NCBI GenBank assembly: GCA_050251415.1
Contig: JBFWMT010000003.1
Coordinates: forward strand, 1-64,000
Direction of reading: 5' to 3'
Length of the DNA stretch: 64,000 bases
From: UBA8514 sp050251415
GTDB taxonomy: Bacteria; Bacillota; Clostridia; Lachnospirales; Anaerotignaceae
Made by a program: the position numbers and the translations under genes. Positions 24,676 to 34,246 of this stretch are shown here, piece after piece (within the stretch, counting starts at the first letter, position 1; every line of letters starts with the position of its first letter). The notes under the pieces were generated by a model that worked only from the letters and a program-made list of their open reading frames with translations, ran no database searches and had not been told where the DNA came from.

Positions 24676-26379
24676 CTAATTTAATTTTATATTGCGCTTA
24701 TATTCATCCGCATGATTTTTCATTTCCTCGGCCGCTTTTGTAACTAAATTTCCAGCTTCTCCGCCACCCATAAGCCTTGAAAGTTCTTCAACTGCTCCAT
24801 TATAATTTAGAGCTGTAACCTCTGTTACCGTTTTTTCGCCCTTTACACTTTTTTCTATAAGAAAATGACTGTCTGCCATTGCGGCTATCTGCGGAAGATG
24901 TGTTATACAAAGTATTTGCCGTTTTTTGCCTATTGCCGCCATCTTTTCGCCTACACGGGTGGCAGTTTTTCCACTTACTCCTGTATCAATTTCATCAAAA
25001 ATAAATGTGTCAATGCTTTCTGCATCAGCTACAACGGTTTTCATCGCCAGCATAACACGGCTCATTTCACCACCTGATGCAATCTTTGCCAATGGCTTTA
25101 ACCCTTCACCTAAATTAGCTGAAATCATAAACTCTACATTATCACAGCCCTTTGAGTTAAAGGTTTCTTTCTGTTTCACCACTATTTTGAAAGACGCATT
25201 TTTCATTTCCAGTTCTTTTAGCTGTTTTTCTATGTCTTGCTCAAGTTGTTGGGCGGTTTTAAGCCTTAAATCAGTCATTTTTTTACAGTCCGCCTTAATT
25301 TGTGAAAAAATATCCGCTTTTCTTATGGTAAGTTTTTTCAATTCTTCTTCGCTATGTGTAATAAAATCCAGCTCTGCCTGTGCCTGTTGTTTAAAGGTTA
25401 AAACTTCCTCAACTGTAGCACCATATTTCTTTTTAAGCCTGTAAATAAGGTCAAGTCGTTCCTCTATTTCATCAAGCTCCTCAGGATCGCTGTATATTTC
25501 ATCAGAATATCTTTTAAATTTTCTTATAACTTCATCAAGGGCAGTTGCAACCTCACTAAGTTCATCATATATCTGTTCACATTCTTGGTCTATGAGTTTT
25601 AGATTGCCAACAGTCTCGGTAGCCTGTGCAATTTTATCCGCCGCCGACATTTCCTCGTCTGAACCTAAGTACAAAAGTTCCATTGTATTATGTGTATATT
25701 TTGTTATTTTTTCTATGTTATTAAGATACACTTTTCGTTCTAAAAGAGCCTCTTCTTCACCCTTTTTAAGTGCTGCATCTTCAATATCATTTATTTTAAA
25801 TTCAAGGGCATCAATCTTTTTTTGCCTCTCATCCTCATCACCATCTAGAGCCTTTATCTGTGCCAAAATACTCTTGTATTCCTTTACACGCACACCCAAA
25901 TCCGCTTTATATTGCTCTGATTTTTCGCCGCAAAATTTATCAAGTATATCCATATGGCGCGCCGCATTAAGCAGTGACTGATGCTCATGCTGGCCATGGA
26001 CATCAATAAGCCCCACTGAAATCTGTTTAAGCATGCTTGCGGTAACGCTTGTTCCATTTACCCGGTTTGTGCTTTTACCGTCAGCCGTCATTGTACGCTG
26101 AATAATCACTATGCTATCGTCAGCCTCAACGCCAATTTCTTCAATTGTCCTAAGGGTTTCGCTATCTTTTATTTCAAATTCTGCCTCTACCTGTGCCTTG
26201 GCTTGACCACGGCGTACAAAATCTTTTGATGTACGTTCCCCCAATACAAAATTAATAGAGTCAATAATCATACTTTTACCAGCGCCTGTTTCGCCAGAAA
26301 GTACATTAAGACCCTTGCCAAATTCAATTTCCGCTTCTTCAATTAATGCCACATTTTTAATATGTAACCCTAAAAGCAT
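24676..26379 (-). CDS. recN: DNA repair protein RecN
   Basis: 567 residues. SMC-like ATPase acting early in double-strand break repair. Walker A in LSGETGAGKSMIID (about 27-40), long central coiled coil (about 150-370), the ABC signature IASGGEMSRVMLAMK and Walker B in DTFIFDEIDTGVSG in the C-terminal third. Last gene of the operon running from Asp23 or nusB. In many Firmicutes spoIVB and spo0A follow directly; here they are about 10 kb away. Confidence 0.96.
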   Translation of the reverse strand: MLLGLHIKNVALIEEAEIEFGKGLNVLSGETGAGKSMIIDSINFVLGERTSKDFVRRGQAKAQVEAEFEIKDSETLRTIEEIGVEADDSIVIIQRTMTADGKSTNRVNGTSVTASMLKQISVGLIDVHGQHEHQSLLNAARHMDILDKFCGEKSEQYKADLGVRVKEYKSILAQIKALDGDEDERQKKIDALEFKINDIEDAALKKGEEEALLERKVYLNNIEKITKYTHNTMELLYLGSDEEMSAADKIAQATETVGNLKLIDQECEQIYDELSEVATALDEVIRKFKRYSDEIYSDPEELDEIEERLDLIYRLKKKYGATVEEVLTFKQQAQAELDFITHSEEELKKLTIRKADIFSQIKADCKKMTDLRLKTAQQLEQDIEKQLKELEMKNASFKIVVKQKETFNSKGCDNVEFMISANLGEGLKPLAKIASGGEMSRVMLAMKTVVADAESIDTFIFDEIDTGVSGKTATRVGEKMAAIGKKRQILCITHLPQIAAMADSHFLIEKSVKGEKTVTEVTALNYNGAVEELSRLMGGGEAGNLVTKAAEEMKNHADEYKRNIKLN

Positions 26380-26391
26380 AGCTATTACCCC

Positions 26392-26847
26392 TTATTCAGC
26401 ATTTATTATTCTTGTAAGCTTCTGTATAAAATCCAATGCCTGGTTATGCGTTCTTGCCACACAAAACACAGTGTCATCGCCTGCAATAGAGCCAAGAATA
26501 TCGCTGTTTTCCATATTGTCTACCGCCACACCAACTGCCATGCCCATCCCGTTCAGTGTTTTAATAACTATCATGTTTTGGGCAAAATCTACCTTAAGTA
26601 CTGCATCTCTGAATACACGTATAAGCCTTTCTGAAACCTCAGTATCTGTTTTGCTTATAGATGCATACTTTTGCCTTCCATTTTCGGTGGCAAGCTTTGT
26701 AAGCTTAAGTTCTCTTATATCTCTTGAAATTGTTGCCTGTGTCACATTTAAACCCTCAATTCTTAGCATTTCGGCTAAATCCTCTTGGGTTTCAACTGCA
26801 TTGTTTTCTATTATTTCAAGTATCTTTGCCTGTCTGGCAATTTTCAT
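26392..26847 (-). CDS. argR: Arginine repressor ArgR/AhrC
   Basis: 151 residues. N-terminal winged helix (MKIARQAKILEIIENNAVETQEDL... with VTQATISRDIRELKL as the recognition helix) and C-terminal arginine-binding hexamerisation domain with SIAGDDTVFCVARTHNQA. Arginine-dependent repressor of biosynthesis and activator of catabolism. It begins one base past the nadK stop. The nadK-argR-recN order is conserved in Clostridia and Bacillus. Confidence 0.95.
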   Translation of the reverse strand: MKIARQAKILEIIENNAVETQEDLAEMLRIEGLNVTQATISRDIRELKLTKLATENGRQKYASISKTDTEVSERLIRVFRDAVLKVDFAQNMIVIKTLNGMGMAVGVAVDNMENSDILGSIAGDDTVFCVARTHNQALDFIQKLTRIINAE

Positions 26848-26848
26848 A

Positions 26849-27703
26849 TCATCTGCCCCCCTTTGTATACATTTTCTCTCTTAAAACATCGTAAAATCCC
26901 AAATCCCCTGTTTTAATAATGTTACTATAGTGCTGTGCCCGGTTTATAACAATGTAGTCCTCTGTTTCCAAATTACAGGCACTTTGTCCATCAATCACCG
27001 CATAAAGGCGCTGCCTTGTGTATCGTTTTACTTTAAGCATAACCTCGTCATCAGCACCCACCACAATGCTTCTTGCGTGTAACATGTGTGGGCAGATGGG
27101 TGTAATTGCAACCATATTTGCATCGCTTTTTAAAATAGGACCACCTGCAGCTAAATTATAGGCCGTAGACCCTGTAGGCGTTGCAACCAGAATTCCGTCA
27201 CCAAAAAAGTCATCTATAAATTCGTCATTTACATATACACCTACGTCCACCATACTTCCACGAGAAATACTTACCTCGTTAAGAGCCACAACAATTTTTT
27301 TCCCATCCTTAGCAGAATTTATCTCTGCTTTAAGCATCATTCTTTTTTCTAATTTGTATTTTCCGTCAAGAACCTTTTCAACCGTTTCTTCCATTTCTTC
27401 CCGTCCACAGTCAGTTAAAAAGCCAAGGTGACCAAGATTTATACCCAAAAGAGGAGTGTTATATTTTGCCGCACGCTTACCAGCACTAAGCATTGTTCCA
27501 TCACCGCCAAGGGTAATAAGAAATTCTGCATCCCTAAAAATCGCGTCTTCCCTCATAGCATACTCCAAAAGCCCTGCATGCTTTGCAACGCTTTCACTTA
27601 CCAATGGCTGATAGCCTTTTTCTTTAAGGAAAGCAACAAGTTTTTTGGTGGCTGTAAAATTATCATCTTTTCTTGTGTTAGGTAAAATACCTATTTTTCT
27701 CAT
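26849..27703 (-). CDS. nadK: NAD kinase
   Basis: 284 residues. Phosphorylates NAD to NADP. The GGDGT motif in LITLGGDGTMLSAGKRA, the NE-containing segment VALNEVSISRG, and DGILVATPTGSTAYNLAAGGPI are all present. Three possible starts lie within nine bases (GTG 27712, ATG 27709, ATG 27703); the last gives MRKIGILPN, typical for the family, with AAGGGTG at a normal distance. Essentially contiguous with tlyA and argR. Confidence 0.95.
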   Translation of the reverse strand: MRKIGILPNTRKDDNFTATKKLVAFLKEKGYQPLVSESVAKHAGLLEYAMREDAIFRDAEFLITLGGDGTMLSAGKRAAKYNTPLLGINLGHLGFLTDCGREEMEETVEKVLDGKYKLEKRMMLKAEINSAKDGKKIVVALNEVSISRGSMVDVGVYVNDEFIDDFFGDGILVATPTGSTAYNLAAGGPILKSDANMVAITPICPHMLHARSIVVGADDEVMLKVKRYTRQRLYAVIDGQSACNLETEDYIVINRAQHYSNIIKTGDLGFYDVLREKMYTKGGR

Positions 27704-27714
27704 TTGCATCACCC

Positions 27715-28524
27715 TTATAACTCCTCATGGGAGGTTGTAGTTACCTTTTGCGCCAAAGCATATGCTTCTTCAATGGTAAGTCCTTGTGTCTTTCTGTCTA
27801 GCAAAATAAGGTACTCTATATTGCCCTCTGGCCCTTTAATAGGTGAAAAATCTATATTCAGTATGTTTAACCCTTGCTCAAAGGCAAAATCTATAATTTT
27901 AACAATAACTTCTTTGTGCACTGACATATCCTTTACAACACCTTTTTTGCCAACCTTTTCACGCCCTGCCTCAAACTGTGGCTTAATAAGGCAAATAAGC
28001 TGTGCATCCTCAGTCATTCGCATTACCGTTGGGGGAATAACCATAGTAAGGGAAATAAAAGAAACGTCAATGGAGGCAAAATTTGCAAGGATTGGTACTT
28101 GTTCTTCCGTAAGGTAGCGCACGTTGGTTTTTTCAAGGCACACTACTCTTTCATCTGTTCTAAGTTTCCACGCAAATTGACCATAGCCAACATCAATTGC
28201 GTATACCTTTACTGCACCGTTTTGCAGCATGCAGTCTGTAAATCCGCCCGTTGATGCACCTATATCCATACATACTTTACCCTGAAGGCGCACTCCAAAT
28301 TCGTTTATTGCTTTTTCAAGCTTGTAACCGCCACGGCTAACATATTTCTGATGAGCGTCCTTTACAGTAATCTCAGTATTTACATCAATTTTTGTGCCTG
28401 CCTTATCCTCTTTTTGCCCAGCAACGTATACCTTGCCTGCCATAATAAGCGCCTTGCCTTTTTCTCTGGACTCTACAAGACCCTTGTTTACCATTAAAAT
28501 GTCAAGTCTTTCTTTATCTGCCAT
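27715..28524 (-). CDS. tlyA: TlyA-family rRNA 2'-O-methyltransferase
   Basis: 269 residues. N-terminal S4 RNA-binding domain (about 1-65, ERLDILMVNKGLVESREKGK) and a FtsJ-like methyltransferase domain with SAM motif MDIGASTGGFTDCML and SFISLTMVIPP. In mycobacteria TlyA methylates 16S C1409 and 23S C1920. The hemolysin label is historical. Sits in the dxs-tlyA-nadK-argR-recN run. Confidence 0.92.
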   Translation of the reverse strand: MADKERLDILMVNKGLVESREKGKALIMAGKVYVAGQKEDKAGTKIDVNTEITVKDAHQKYVSRGGYKLEKAINEFGVRLQGKVCMDIGASTGGFTDCMLQNGAVKVYAIDVGYGQFAWKLRTDERVVCLEKTNVRYLTEEQVPILANFASIDVSFISLTMVIPPTVMRMTEDAQLICLIKPQFEAGREKVGKKGVVKDMSVHKEVIVKIIDFAFEQGLNILNIDFSPIKGPEGNIEYLILLDRKTQGLTIEEAYALAQKVTTTSHEEL

Positions 28525-28530
28525 AGTTGG

Positions 28531-30402
28531 TTACCTTTCGTTAATAATGCCATTTATTCGGCTAAAAATTCCATCAGTATCAAGGCTGTAACGGCTAAAG
28601 AGCTGTTCTCTTGTGCCTTGTTCTATAAATTTATCGGGGAAGCCAAAGCATGTAAGCCTTACACCCGTTATATTCTGTTTAGACATTTCTTCGTTAACTA
28701 TGCTGCCAAAACCGCCTTGCACTACGTTATCCTCAACAGTAAAAATATATTTACACTTACTGCATACATATGCAATCATATTGCTGTCTATTGGTTTAAT
28801 AAATCTTGGGTTAACAAGTATAGGGTTTTTGCCTTCTCCCTTCAATTTTTCACATACTGCTTTTGCTGTGTCAAACATAGTTCCGCAGGCAATAATGCCA
28901 ATTTCACTGCCGTCCATTGCCCTTTCACTAATGCCATAGCTTATTTCTTCGCCACAGTGCCAGGTTTCTTCCGCATCACTTCGTGGATACCTTATAGCCA
29001 CAGGGCCTTTCATTTCCACCGCCTTCTCTATCATACTCTTTAACTCTGCACCGTTTTTTGGTGCCATAATTGTTAGGTTAGGAATATGTGAAAGAAATGA
29101 AATATCAAAAAGTCCCTGATGTGTTTCTCCATCTGCGCCAACAATACCAGCCCTGTCAATTGCAAAAATAACATGAAGGTTTTGCAGACAGACATCCACT
29201 ACCAATTGGTCATAAGCTCGCTGTAAAAATGTTGAATAAACTGCAAACACTGGAATAAGCCCCGCACTTGCAAGCCCTGCGGCAAAAGTTACCGCATGCT
29301 GTTCCGCTATTGCCACATCAAAAAAGCGCTTTGGATAAGCAAGCTGAAAATCTTCCAGACCCGTTCCGCCAGCCATTGCGGCAGAAATTGCAACAAGCTT
29401 TTCGTTCTTATTCCCAATGGCTACCATTGTATCACCAAAAACCTTAGAAAATGATGGCTTAGCACTTTTCGATTTCGATGTTCCTGTTTTTATATCAAAG
29501 CTGCCTACCCCATGATAGTCCCACGGCAGTTTTTCCGCAAAACGGTAACCCTTACCCTTAGTGGTTCTTACATGAAGCAATACAGGTCCTTTTATTTTCT
29601 TAATTTTATTAAAAACCTCAATAAGTTCCTCTGTATTATGCCCATCAATAGGCCCAACATATTTAAAACCAAGTTCTTCAAACACAATTCCCGAAACAAA
29701 AAAGTATTTTACACCATCTTTAACACGCTCAATAGCCTTGTCCAATGGCTTTCCAACCATAGGAACTTTATCTAACAACTTGTGTACTCCTGCCTTAGCA
29801 TTAAGATATGCTGGTGCAGTTCTAAGGTCGTTTAAATGCTTTGGAATAGCACCAACATTATTGGATATTGACATTTGATTATCGTTTAAAACAACAATTA
29901 AATTTGTTTTTGCACGCCCTGCATTGTTAAGCGCCTCAAAAGCAAGTCCGCCTGTCATAGACCCATCGCCTATAACAGCAATCACATTTTCTTTTGTTCC
30001 GTTTAAATCTCTTGCTGTAGCTATACCCAGCGCCGCTGAAATGGAAGTTGAAGAATGCCCAGTAGCAAAAGCATCAGACTTACTTTCTGTTGGTTTGGGA
30101 AATCCACTTAATCCATCCAACTTTCTAAGGGTTTTAAAACCCTCTTTTCTGCCCGTTAACATTTTATGTACATAGGCTTGATGTCCAACATCCCAAACAA
30201 TCTTGTCTTCTTCAATATCAAAAGCATAGTGCAATGCCATAGTAAGCTCAACTACACCCAAATTCGAGGCAAGATGCCCACCCGTTTTAGATATATTTTC
30301 AAGTAAAAATCCCCTTATTTCCTTGGCAAGTCGAGGAAACTCTTTAGGAGATATTTTTTTAATGTCATTCACCTTGTTTAAACTATCAAGTAGTTTTTCC
30401 AA
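28531..30402 (-). CDS. dxs: 1-deoxy-D-xylulose-5-phosphate synthase
   Basis: 623 residues, full length. Thiamine-diphosphate enzyme condensing pyruvate and glyceraldehyde-3-phosphate, the first step of the MEP isoprenoid pathway. TPP motif GDGSMTGGLAFEALNNAG with LNDNQMSIS, the active-site region DGHNTEELI, and the transketolase pyrimidine and C-terminal domains. It lies next to ispA, so isoprenoid synthesis genes are co-transcribed. Confidence 0.97.
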   Translation of the reverse strand: MEKLLDSLNKVNDIKKISPKEFPRLAKEIRGFLLENISKTGGHLASNLGVVELTMALHYAFDIEEDKIVWDVGHQAYVHKMLTGRKEGFKTLRKLDGLSGFPKPTESKSDAFATGHSSTSISAALGIATARDLNGTKENVIAVIGDGSMTGGLAFEALNNAGRAKTNLIVVLNDNQMSISNNVGAIPKHLNDLRTAPAYLNAKAGVHKLLDKVPMVGKPLDKAIERVKDGVKYFFVSGIVFEELGFKYVGPIDGHNTEELIEVFNKIKKIKGPVLLHVRTTKGKGYRFAEKLPWDYHGVGSFDIKTGTSKSKSAKPSFSKVFGDTMVAIGNKNEKLVAISAAMAGGTGLEDFQLAYPKRFFDVAIAEQHAVTFAAGLASAGLIPVFAVYSTFLQRAYDQLVVDVCLQNLHVIFAIDRAGIVGADGETHQGLFDISFLSHIPNLTIMAPKNGAELKSMIEKAVEMKGPVAIRYPRSDAEETWHCGEEISYGISERAMDGSEIGIIACGTMFDTAKAVCEKLKGEGKNPILVNPRFIKPIDSNMIAYVCSKCKYIFTVEDNVVQGGFGSIVNEEMSKQNITGVRLTCFGFPDKFIEQGTREQLFSRYSLDTDGIFSRINGIINER

Positions 30403-30433
30403 TTACTACACCGTCTTTCTTTTTGTATTCCCC

Positions 30434-30862
30434 TTAAAAAAGACATCCAACCACAATGCCCAAAATAGCACCACAAAACACCTGCAATGGTGTATGCCCC
30501 AAAAGTTCCTTTAACTGCTCTTCAAATTTTATATCAGTATGCATAAACAGTAAATTAATTGCCTTGGCTTGCTTGCCTGCCGCTCGGCGTACACCTGCTG
30601 CGTCATACATAACTATCATAGTAAACACACAGCTAACGGCAAAAACAGGTGCATCGAAGCCATATATTTTACCTATACATGTTGTCATAGCAGTAACCAG
30701 TGCCGAATGGGAACTTGGCATGCCTCCTGCCCCATACATTCTACTTATATCAATCTTTTTTTCCGATAAAGCAGTTAATATAATCTTTATTAACTGTGCC
30801 AAAAACCATGCAAACACTGCCGCCAATAAGGTTCTGTTTGCAAAAAATTGTTGAAGACCCAT
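30434..30862 (-). CDS. Divergent PAP2 (DUF212) family membrane protein
   Basis: 142 residues. Hydrophobic, with about three or four membrane segments, and the PAP2-like motifs GGMPSSHSALVTAM and DAAGVRRAAGKQA. Homologous to YuiD of Bacillus. Proximity to ispA and dxs suggests a polyprenyl- or lipid-phosphate phosphatase role, but the family has no settled substrate. Confidence 0.88.
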   Translation of the reverse strand: MGLQQFFANRTLLAAVFAWFLAQLIKIILTALSEKKIDISRMYGAGGMPSSHSALVTAMTTCIGKIYGFDAPVFAVSCVFTMIVMYDAAGVRRAAGKQAKAINLLFMHTDIKFEEQLKELLGHTPLQVFCGAILGIVVGCLF

Positions 30863-30898
30863 CTATATAATCACACCCTGTCGTCTTGTTTATTGCCT

Positions 30899-31783
30899 TC
30901 AAAAACGTCTGTCTATAAGGTATTTTGTTAGTTCCTCCAAAAAATTACATCTTGTACCAAAGCTTTTTAATATATCCATAGCCTCGTTAGAAAGCTGTTT
31001 AACAAACTCAGTGGATTTTTCAACACCATACAATGTAACATATGTTGTTTTTTCATTTTTTTCATCGCTAAAAACAGGTTTGCCAAGTTCCTCCTGTGTG
31101 CCTGTAACATCCAATATATCATCTTGAATTTGAAAAGCAATTCCAATTTTTCTAGCAGCCTCATCCAGTAATTCTACAGAAGTATCTGACGCACCTGCAA
31201 GTAATGCACCTGCTTTAAAAGCACCTTGAATCATAGCACCTGTTTTATTTAAATGTATAAAATCAAGGGTTTCTTTATTCAAATTTTTACCATCGCTTAT
31301 TACGTCTACTACCTGACCAACAACCATTCCATTAATACCTGCGCCCTGTGCAATAGCTTTCATAGCAAATGCTCCCTTTATGTCCCCGCTTTTGCAAACG
31401 GCATCACTCATAACCTCAAATGCATGTGTTAAAAGGGCATCACCAGCCAAAATAGCTATATTTTCGCCAAAGGCTTTATGGTTCGTAAGTCTTCCACGTC
31501 TAAAATTATCATTATCAATTGCTGGCAAATCGTCATGTATAAGGGAATAGGTATGAATCATTTCTAGTGCACATGCATAGGGTGCGGCAATTTCGTCACT
31601 TCCCCCAAACATACGGTTAACAGCCAAAAGCATTATAGGACGGAGCCTTTTTCCACCTGCAAAAACAGAGTACCGCATAGATTTAAAAATGATTTCAGGA
31701 TACTGAGATTCCTTTGGTAAATATTCGTCCAGCTTTGTATCAATATACATTTTTCTTTCATTTAATTCTGTTTTAAGGTTCAT
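30899..31783 (-). CDS. ispA: Polyprenyl synthetase, farnesyl/geranyl diphosphate synthase type
   Basis: 294 residues. First Asp-rich motif in SLIHDDLPAIDNDNFRRG, second in QIQDDILDVTGT, plus GKRLRP near residue 45. It extends DMAPP/IPP to C15 (or C20) for cell-wall lipid carriers and quinones. The bacterial FPP-synthase insertion of two residues in the first motif (DDLPAID) is present, supporting farnesyl over long-chain products. Follows xseB by a few bases. Confidence 0.94.
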   Translation of the reverse strand: MNLKTELNERKMYIDTKLDEYLPKESQYPEIIFKSMRYSVFAGGKRLRPIMLLAVNRMFGGSDEIAAPYACALEMIHTYSLIHDDLPAIDNDNFRRGRLTNHKAFGENIAILAGDALLTHAFEVMSDAVCKSGDIKGAFAMKAIAQGAGINGMVVGQVVDVISDGKNLNKETLDFIHLNKTGAMIQGAFKAGALLAGASDTSVELLDEAARKIGIAFQIQDDILDVTGTQEELGKPVFSDEKNEKTTYVTLYGVEKSTEFVKQLSNEAMDILKSFGTRCNFLEELTKYLIDRRF

Positions 31784-31789
31784 TTTTTT

Positions 31790-32029
31790 CTATTCCTCCT
31801 CGTTCTGGTCAAAGGCCGTTAAGGCATATTTACCGTCAAAGGTCTTTTTAAGCTCCATTACCTCTTTTTCTGCCACTTCAAGGGTATTGCGGCAAAAAAG
31901 AGTTAATTCCATTCCCTCTTTATACAGCTCTATAGATTTTTCAAGGGATACCTCTTCACTTTCAAGGGTTTGTGCAATTTGTTCTATACGGGCTACAGCT
32001 TCTTCATAGCCTAGCTTTTTTTTCGCCAT
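31790..32029 (-). CDS. xseB: Exonuclease VII small subunit
   Basis: 79 residues. It has the helical XseB pattern GYEEAVARIEQIAQTLESEEVSLE followed by SIELYKEGMELTLFCRNTL. With XseA it degrades single-stranded DNA. Its first base overlaps the last base of xseA (32029). Confidence 0.95.
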   Translation of the reverse strand: MAKKKLGYEEAVARIEQIAQTLESEEVSLEKSIELYKEGMELTLFCRNTLEVAEKEVMELKKTFDGKYALTAFDQNEEE

Positions 32030-33237
32030 CAGCCTTCTACCGTCCCTTCTGTAACTGCTTCTATAGTTCCGTCTGATACTTTAATCCTAAGCCTATCACC
32101 TTTTTTTACATCTTTAACCGAGGAAATCAGTTTGCTATCGTTATTAAACGTTGCACTATAACCCCTTTTAAGGGTTCCCATTGGCGAAAGCAGTTCAAGG
32201 CGCCCAGTTAGATGATAAAATTTCTTCTGTTTTCTTTCCAAATTTAAAAGCAGTGCCTTTTCCATATCCCTTTTTTGTCTGTCCAGTAAAATAAGATTAT
32301 TTGCCAAATTTTCCTGTGGATGCTTAAATGCTCTGCTTTTTATAAGCACCGTAACTCTGTTTTTCTGGTTCTCCAGAACCTTGCTTACAGCAAAGCCAAC
32401 TCGAAGCCTTAAGGCGTTAAGCTTGTCCAAATCCCCTTGCAAATCGTTTATGGCAAGTTCAGCGGCGGCAGACGGCGTTGGTGCACGTGAATCCGAAACA
32501 AAATCAGCAATTGTAAAATCCGTTTCATGGCCAACTGCACTTATTACAGGTGTCTCTGATGCAAAAATTGCCCTTGCCACAATCTCCTCGTTAAATGCCC
32601 ATAAATCCTCTATACTTCCGCCACCACGACCAATAATAATTGTATCTGCCTTGCCCCATTCATTTACATGTTTTATAGCATCAGCTATACACTTTGCAGC
32701 CATTTCTCCTTGCACAAGTACTGGTACAACTACAATTTGTACTCCGTTGTTTCGTCTTTTTGCTATATTTATTATGTCTCTTATAGCCGCCCCTGTTGGA
32801 GAAGTTATAACCGCAATGGTTTTTGGTGTTTTGCATATTTCTCGCTTAAAATCATTGTCAAACAAACCCTCTGTGCTAAGCTTTGTTTTCATCTGCTCAA
32901 AAGCAACTGCAAGAGAACCCGCACCAACAGGCTGCATAAGTTCTGCATAAAGTTGATACTGACCTGTTTTTTCATATACACCGACGTAACCGCAGATAAT
33001 TACCTCCATGCCGTTTTCCGGTTCAAATGGCAGTATCTGTGAACTACCACGAAACATAATACAGCTTATAGCACCATTTTTGTCCTTTAAGGTAAAATAT
33101 AAATGCCCAGAGGAGTGCCTTTTGTAGTTAGAAATTTCGCCCTTCACCCAAAGGCTTTGAAGTATAATGTCGTTATCAAATATTCCTCTAATGTACCTGT
33201 TAATTTGTGCTACGGAATAAACCCTTGGCTCAAGCAT
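32029..33237 (-). CDS. xseA: Exonuclease VII large subunit
   Basis: 402 residues. N-terminal OB fold (VYSVAQINRYIRGIFDND... SNYKRHSSGHLYFTLKD), catalytic core with TSPTGAAIRDI, IIGRGGGSIEDLWAFNEE and GHETDFTIADFVSDSRAPTP, then a coiled-coil and C-terminal segment LKRGYSAT. Single-strand-specific exonuclease in repair. Starts five bases after nusB. Confidence 0.96.
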   Translation of the reverse strand: MLEPRVYSVAQINRYIRGIFDNDIILQSLWVKGEISNYKRHSSGHLYFTLKDKNGAISCIMFRGSSQILPFEPENGMEVIICGYVGVYEKTGQYQLYAELMQPVGAGSLAVAFEQMKTKLSTEGLFDNDFKREICKTPKTIAVITSPTGAAIRDIINIAKRRNNGVQIVVVPVLVQGEMAAKCIADAIKHVNEWGKADTIIIGRGGGSIEDLWAFNEEIVARAIFASETPVISAVGHETDFTIADFVSDSRAPTPSAAAELAINDLQGDLDKLNALRLRVGFAVSKVLENQKNRVTVLIKSRAFKHPQENLANNLILLDRQKRDMEKALLLNLERKQKKFYHLTGRLELLSPMGTLKRGYSATFNNDSKLISSVKDVKKGDRLRIKVSDGTIEAVTEGTVEG

Positions 33238-33241
33238 TTTG

Positions 33242-33643
33242 TCACCCCTGTGATATTTTACCCAAAATACCGTTTATAAAGCTTGGTGCTTCGTCGGAGC
33301 TATATTTTTTTGCAAGCTCAACCGCCTCGTTAATAGCAACACTGTTCGGTGCTTCGTCTGAAAACATCATTTCATAAACAGCAAGTCTTAGTATGGCTAA
33401 ATCCACCTTACTCATTCTCTCTATGGTCCATCCCTTGGCATGTTCGCCTATAATGGTATCTATTTTTTCAAGATTTTTCATTGTTCCATCTACTGTTTCA
33501 AGTATATATTTTTTGTCTGATTCTTCTATTTCAGGGTTTTCATTAAAAAATATTTTCTTGTTCTCAGCTATCTCTTGTATATCTATAAAATCGTACTGAA
33601 ATAACAAACTGAATGCGTTTCTTCTAGCATTAATTCTGCTCAT
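33242..33643 (-). CDS. nusB: Transcription antitermination factor NusB
   Basis: 133 residues, typical. All-helical RNA-binding factor acting with NusE in rRNA antitermination. MSRINARRNAFSLLFQYDF at the N-terminus and the C-terminal NSVAINEAVELAKKYSSDEAPSFINGILGKI are diagnostic. Classic neighbour of Asp23 and xseA. Confidence 0.95.
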   Translation of the reverse strand: MSRINARRNAFSLLFQYDFIDIQEIAENKKIFFNENPEIEESDKKYILETVDGTMKNLEKIDTIIGEHAKGWTIERMSKVDLAILRLAVYEMMFSDEAPNSVAINEAVELAKKYSSDEAPSFINGILGKISQG

Positions 33644-33676
33644 TTTTATCCTCCAAAAATTTATCTATAGTAAATG

Positions 33677-33710
33677 AAACCCTCGGGAAAATTCCATTTC
33701 CCAAGGGTTT
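33677..33710 (-). terminator. Hairpin between Asp23 gene and nusB
   Basis: AAACCCTCGGGAAA (33677-33690) pairs with TTTCCCAAGGGTTT (33697-33710), 14 bp with one mismatch. On the minus strand the tail is CATTTACTATAG, weakly U-rich, so it may attenuate rather than fully end transcription into nusB. Confidence 0.6.
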
Positions 33711-33717
33711 GGTCATA

Positions 33718-34101
33718 TTACTGTACTTCGTTTTCTTCCTTTCCCTTTGTTTTTTCCACAACAACAGCGGAAATATTTACATCTACCACAGATACTGAAA
33801 GCCCTGTCATTGTTTCAACTGCATTTTTAATCTTGCCTTGTACTTTCTCTGCAACCTCACGTAGTGATGTTCCAAACTTAACTGCAATTTCAATTTCGAT
33901 AGCCGCTTCTCCATCTTGAACTGAAACCTTAACGCCCTTTGCAAGATTTTTTTTGCCAAAGAGACCTACTAATGAATCTGTAGGTGTGCCGCTAACAAGC
34001 ACAATCTCATCTACCTCTGCTGCCGCTACGCCTGCGATAATTGCTATTACTTCATCTGCAATACGAATTTGTCCTACCTTTGCATCTGTATATTCTGACA
34101 T
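33718..34101 (-). CDS. Asp23/Gls24 family envelope stress response protein
   Basis: 127 residues. The Asp23 domain fills the protein (IRIADEVIAIIAGVAAAEVDEI... FGTSLREVAEKVQGKIKNAVE), ending in a charged KTKGKEENEVQ tail. In staphylococci the homologue is membrane-associated and linked to cell-wall stress; in Clostridia it is a stable neighbour of nusB. Own promoter upstream. Confidence 0.93.
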   Translation of the reverse strand: MSEYTDAKVGQIRIADEVIAIIAGVAAAEVDEIVLVSGTPTDSLVGLFGKKNLAKGVKVSVQDGEAAIEIEIAVKFGTSLREVAEKVQGKIKNAVETMTGLSVSVVDVNISAVVVEKTKGKEENEVQ

Positions 34102-34165
34102 AACGAATTCCTCCTTAAATATCTATTTATTATCCAAATTAAAATGGTTTGCATAAACTACGTTT

Positions 34166-34193
34166 ATTATAACAGAATTTATGCACTTTGCAA
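34166..34193 (-). promoter_or_regulatory. Sigma-A promoter of the Asp23-nusB-xse-isp-dxs-recN operon
   Basis: Minus strand TTGCAA (34193-34188), 16 bp, TATAAT (34171-34166). It lies just downstream of the spoIIIA terminator. Confidence 0.72.
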
Positions 34194-34221
34194 AACATTT
34201 TATGCAGATAACACGATAAAA

Positions 34222-34243
34222 GGATGGCTCAAAAGAGCCACCC
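34222..34243 (-). terminator. Intrinsic terminator of the spoIIIA operon
   Basis: Minus strand GGGTGGCTC, loop TTTT, GAGCCATCC, then TTTTATCG. Nine pairs with one G-U, directly after the spoIIIAH stop. Confidence 0.8.
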
Positions 34244-34246
34244 GCA

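Noticed and set aside
34102..34246. Possible small RNA between Asp23 and spoIIIAH
   Set aside because: The region is fully explained by the spoIIIA terminator, the Asp23 promoter and the ribosome site.
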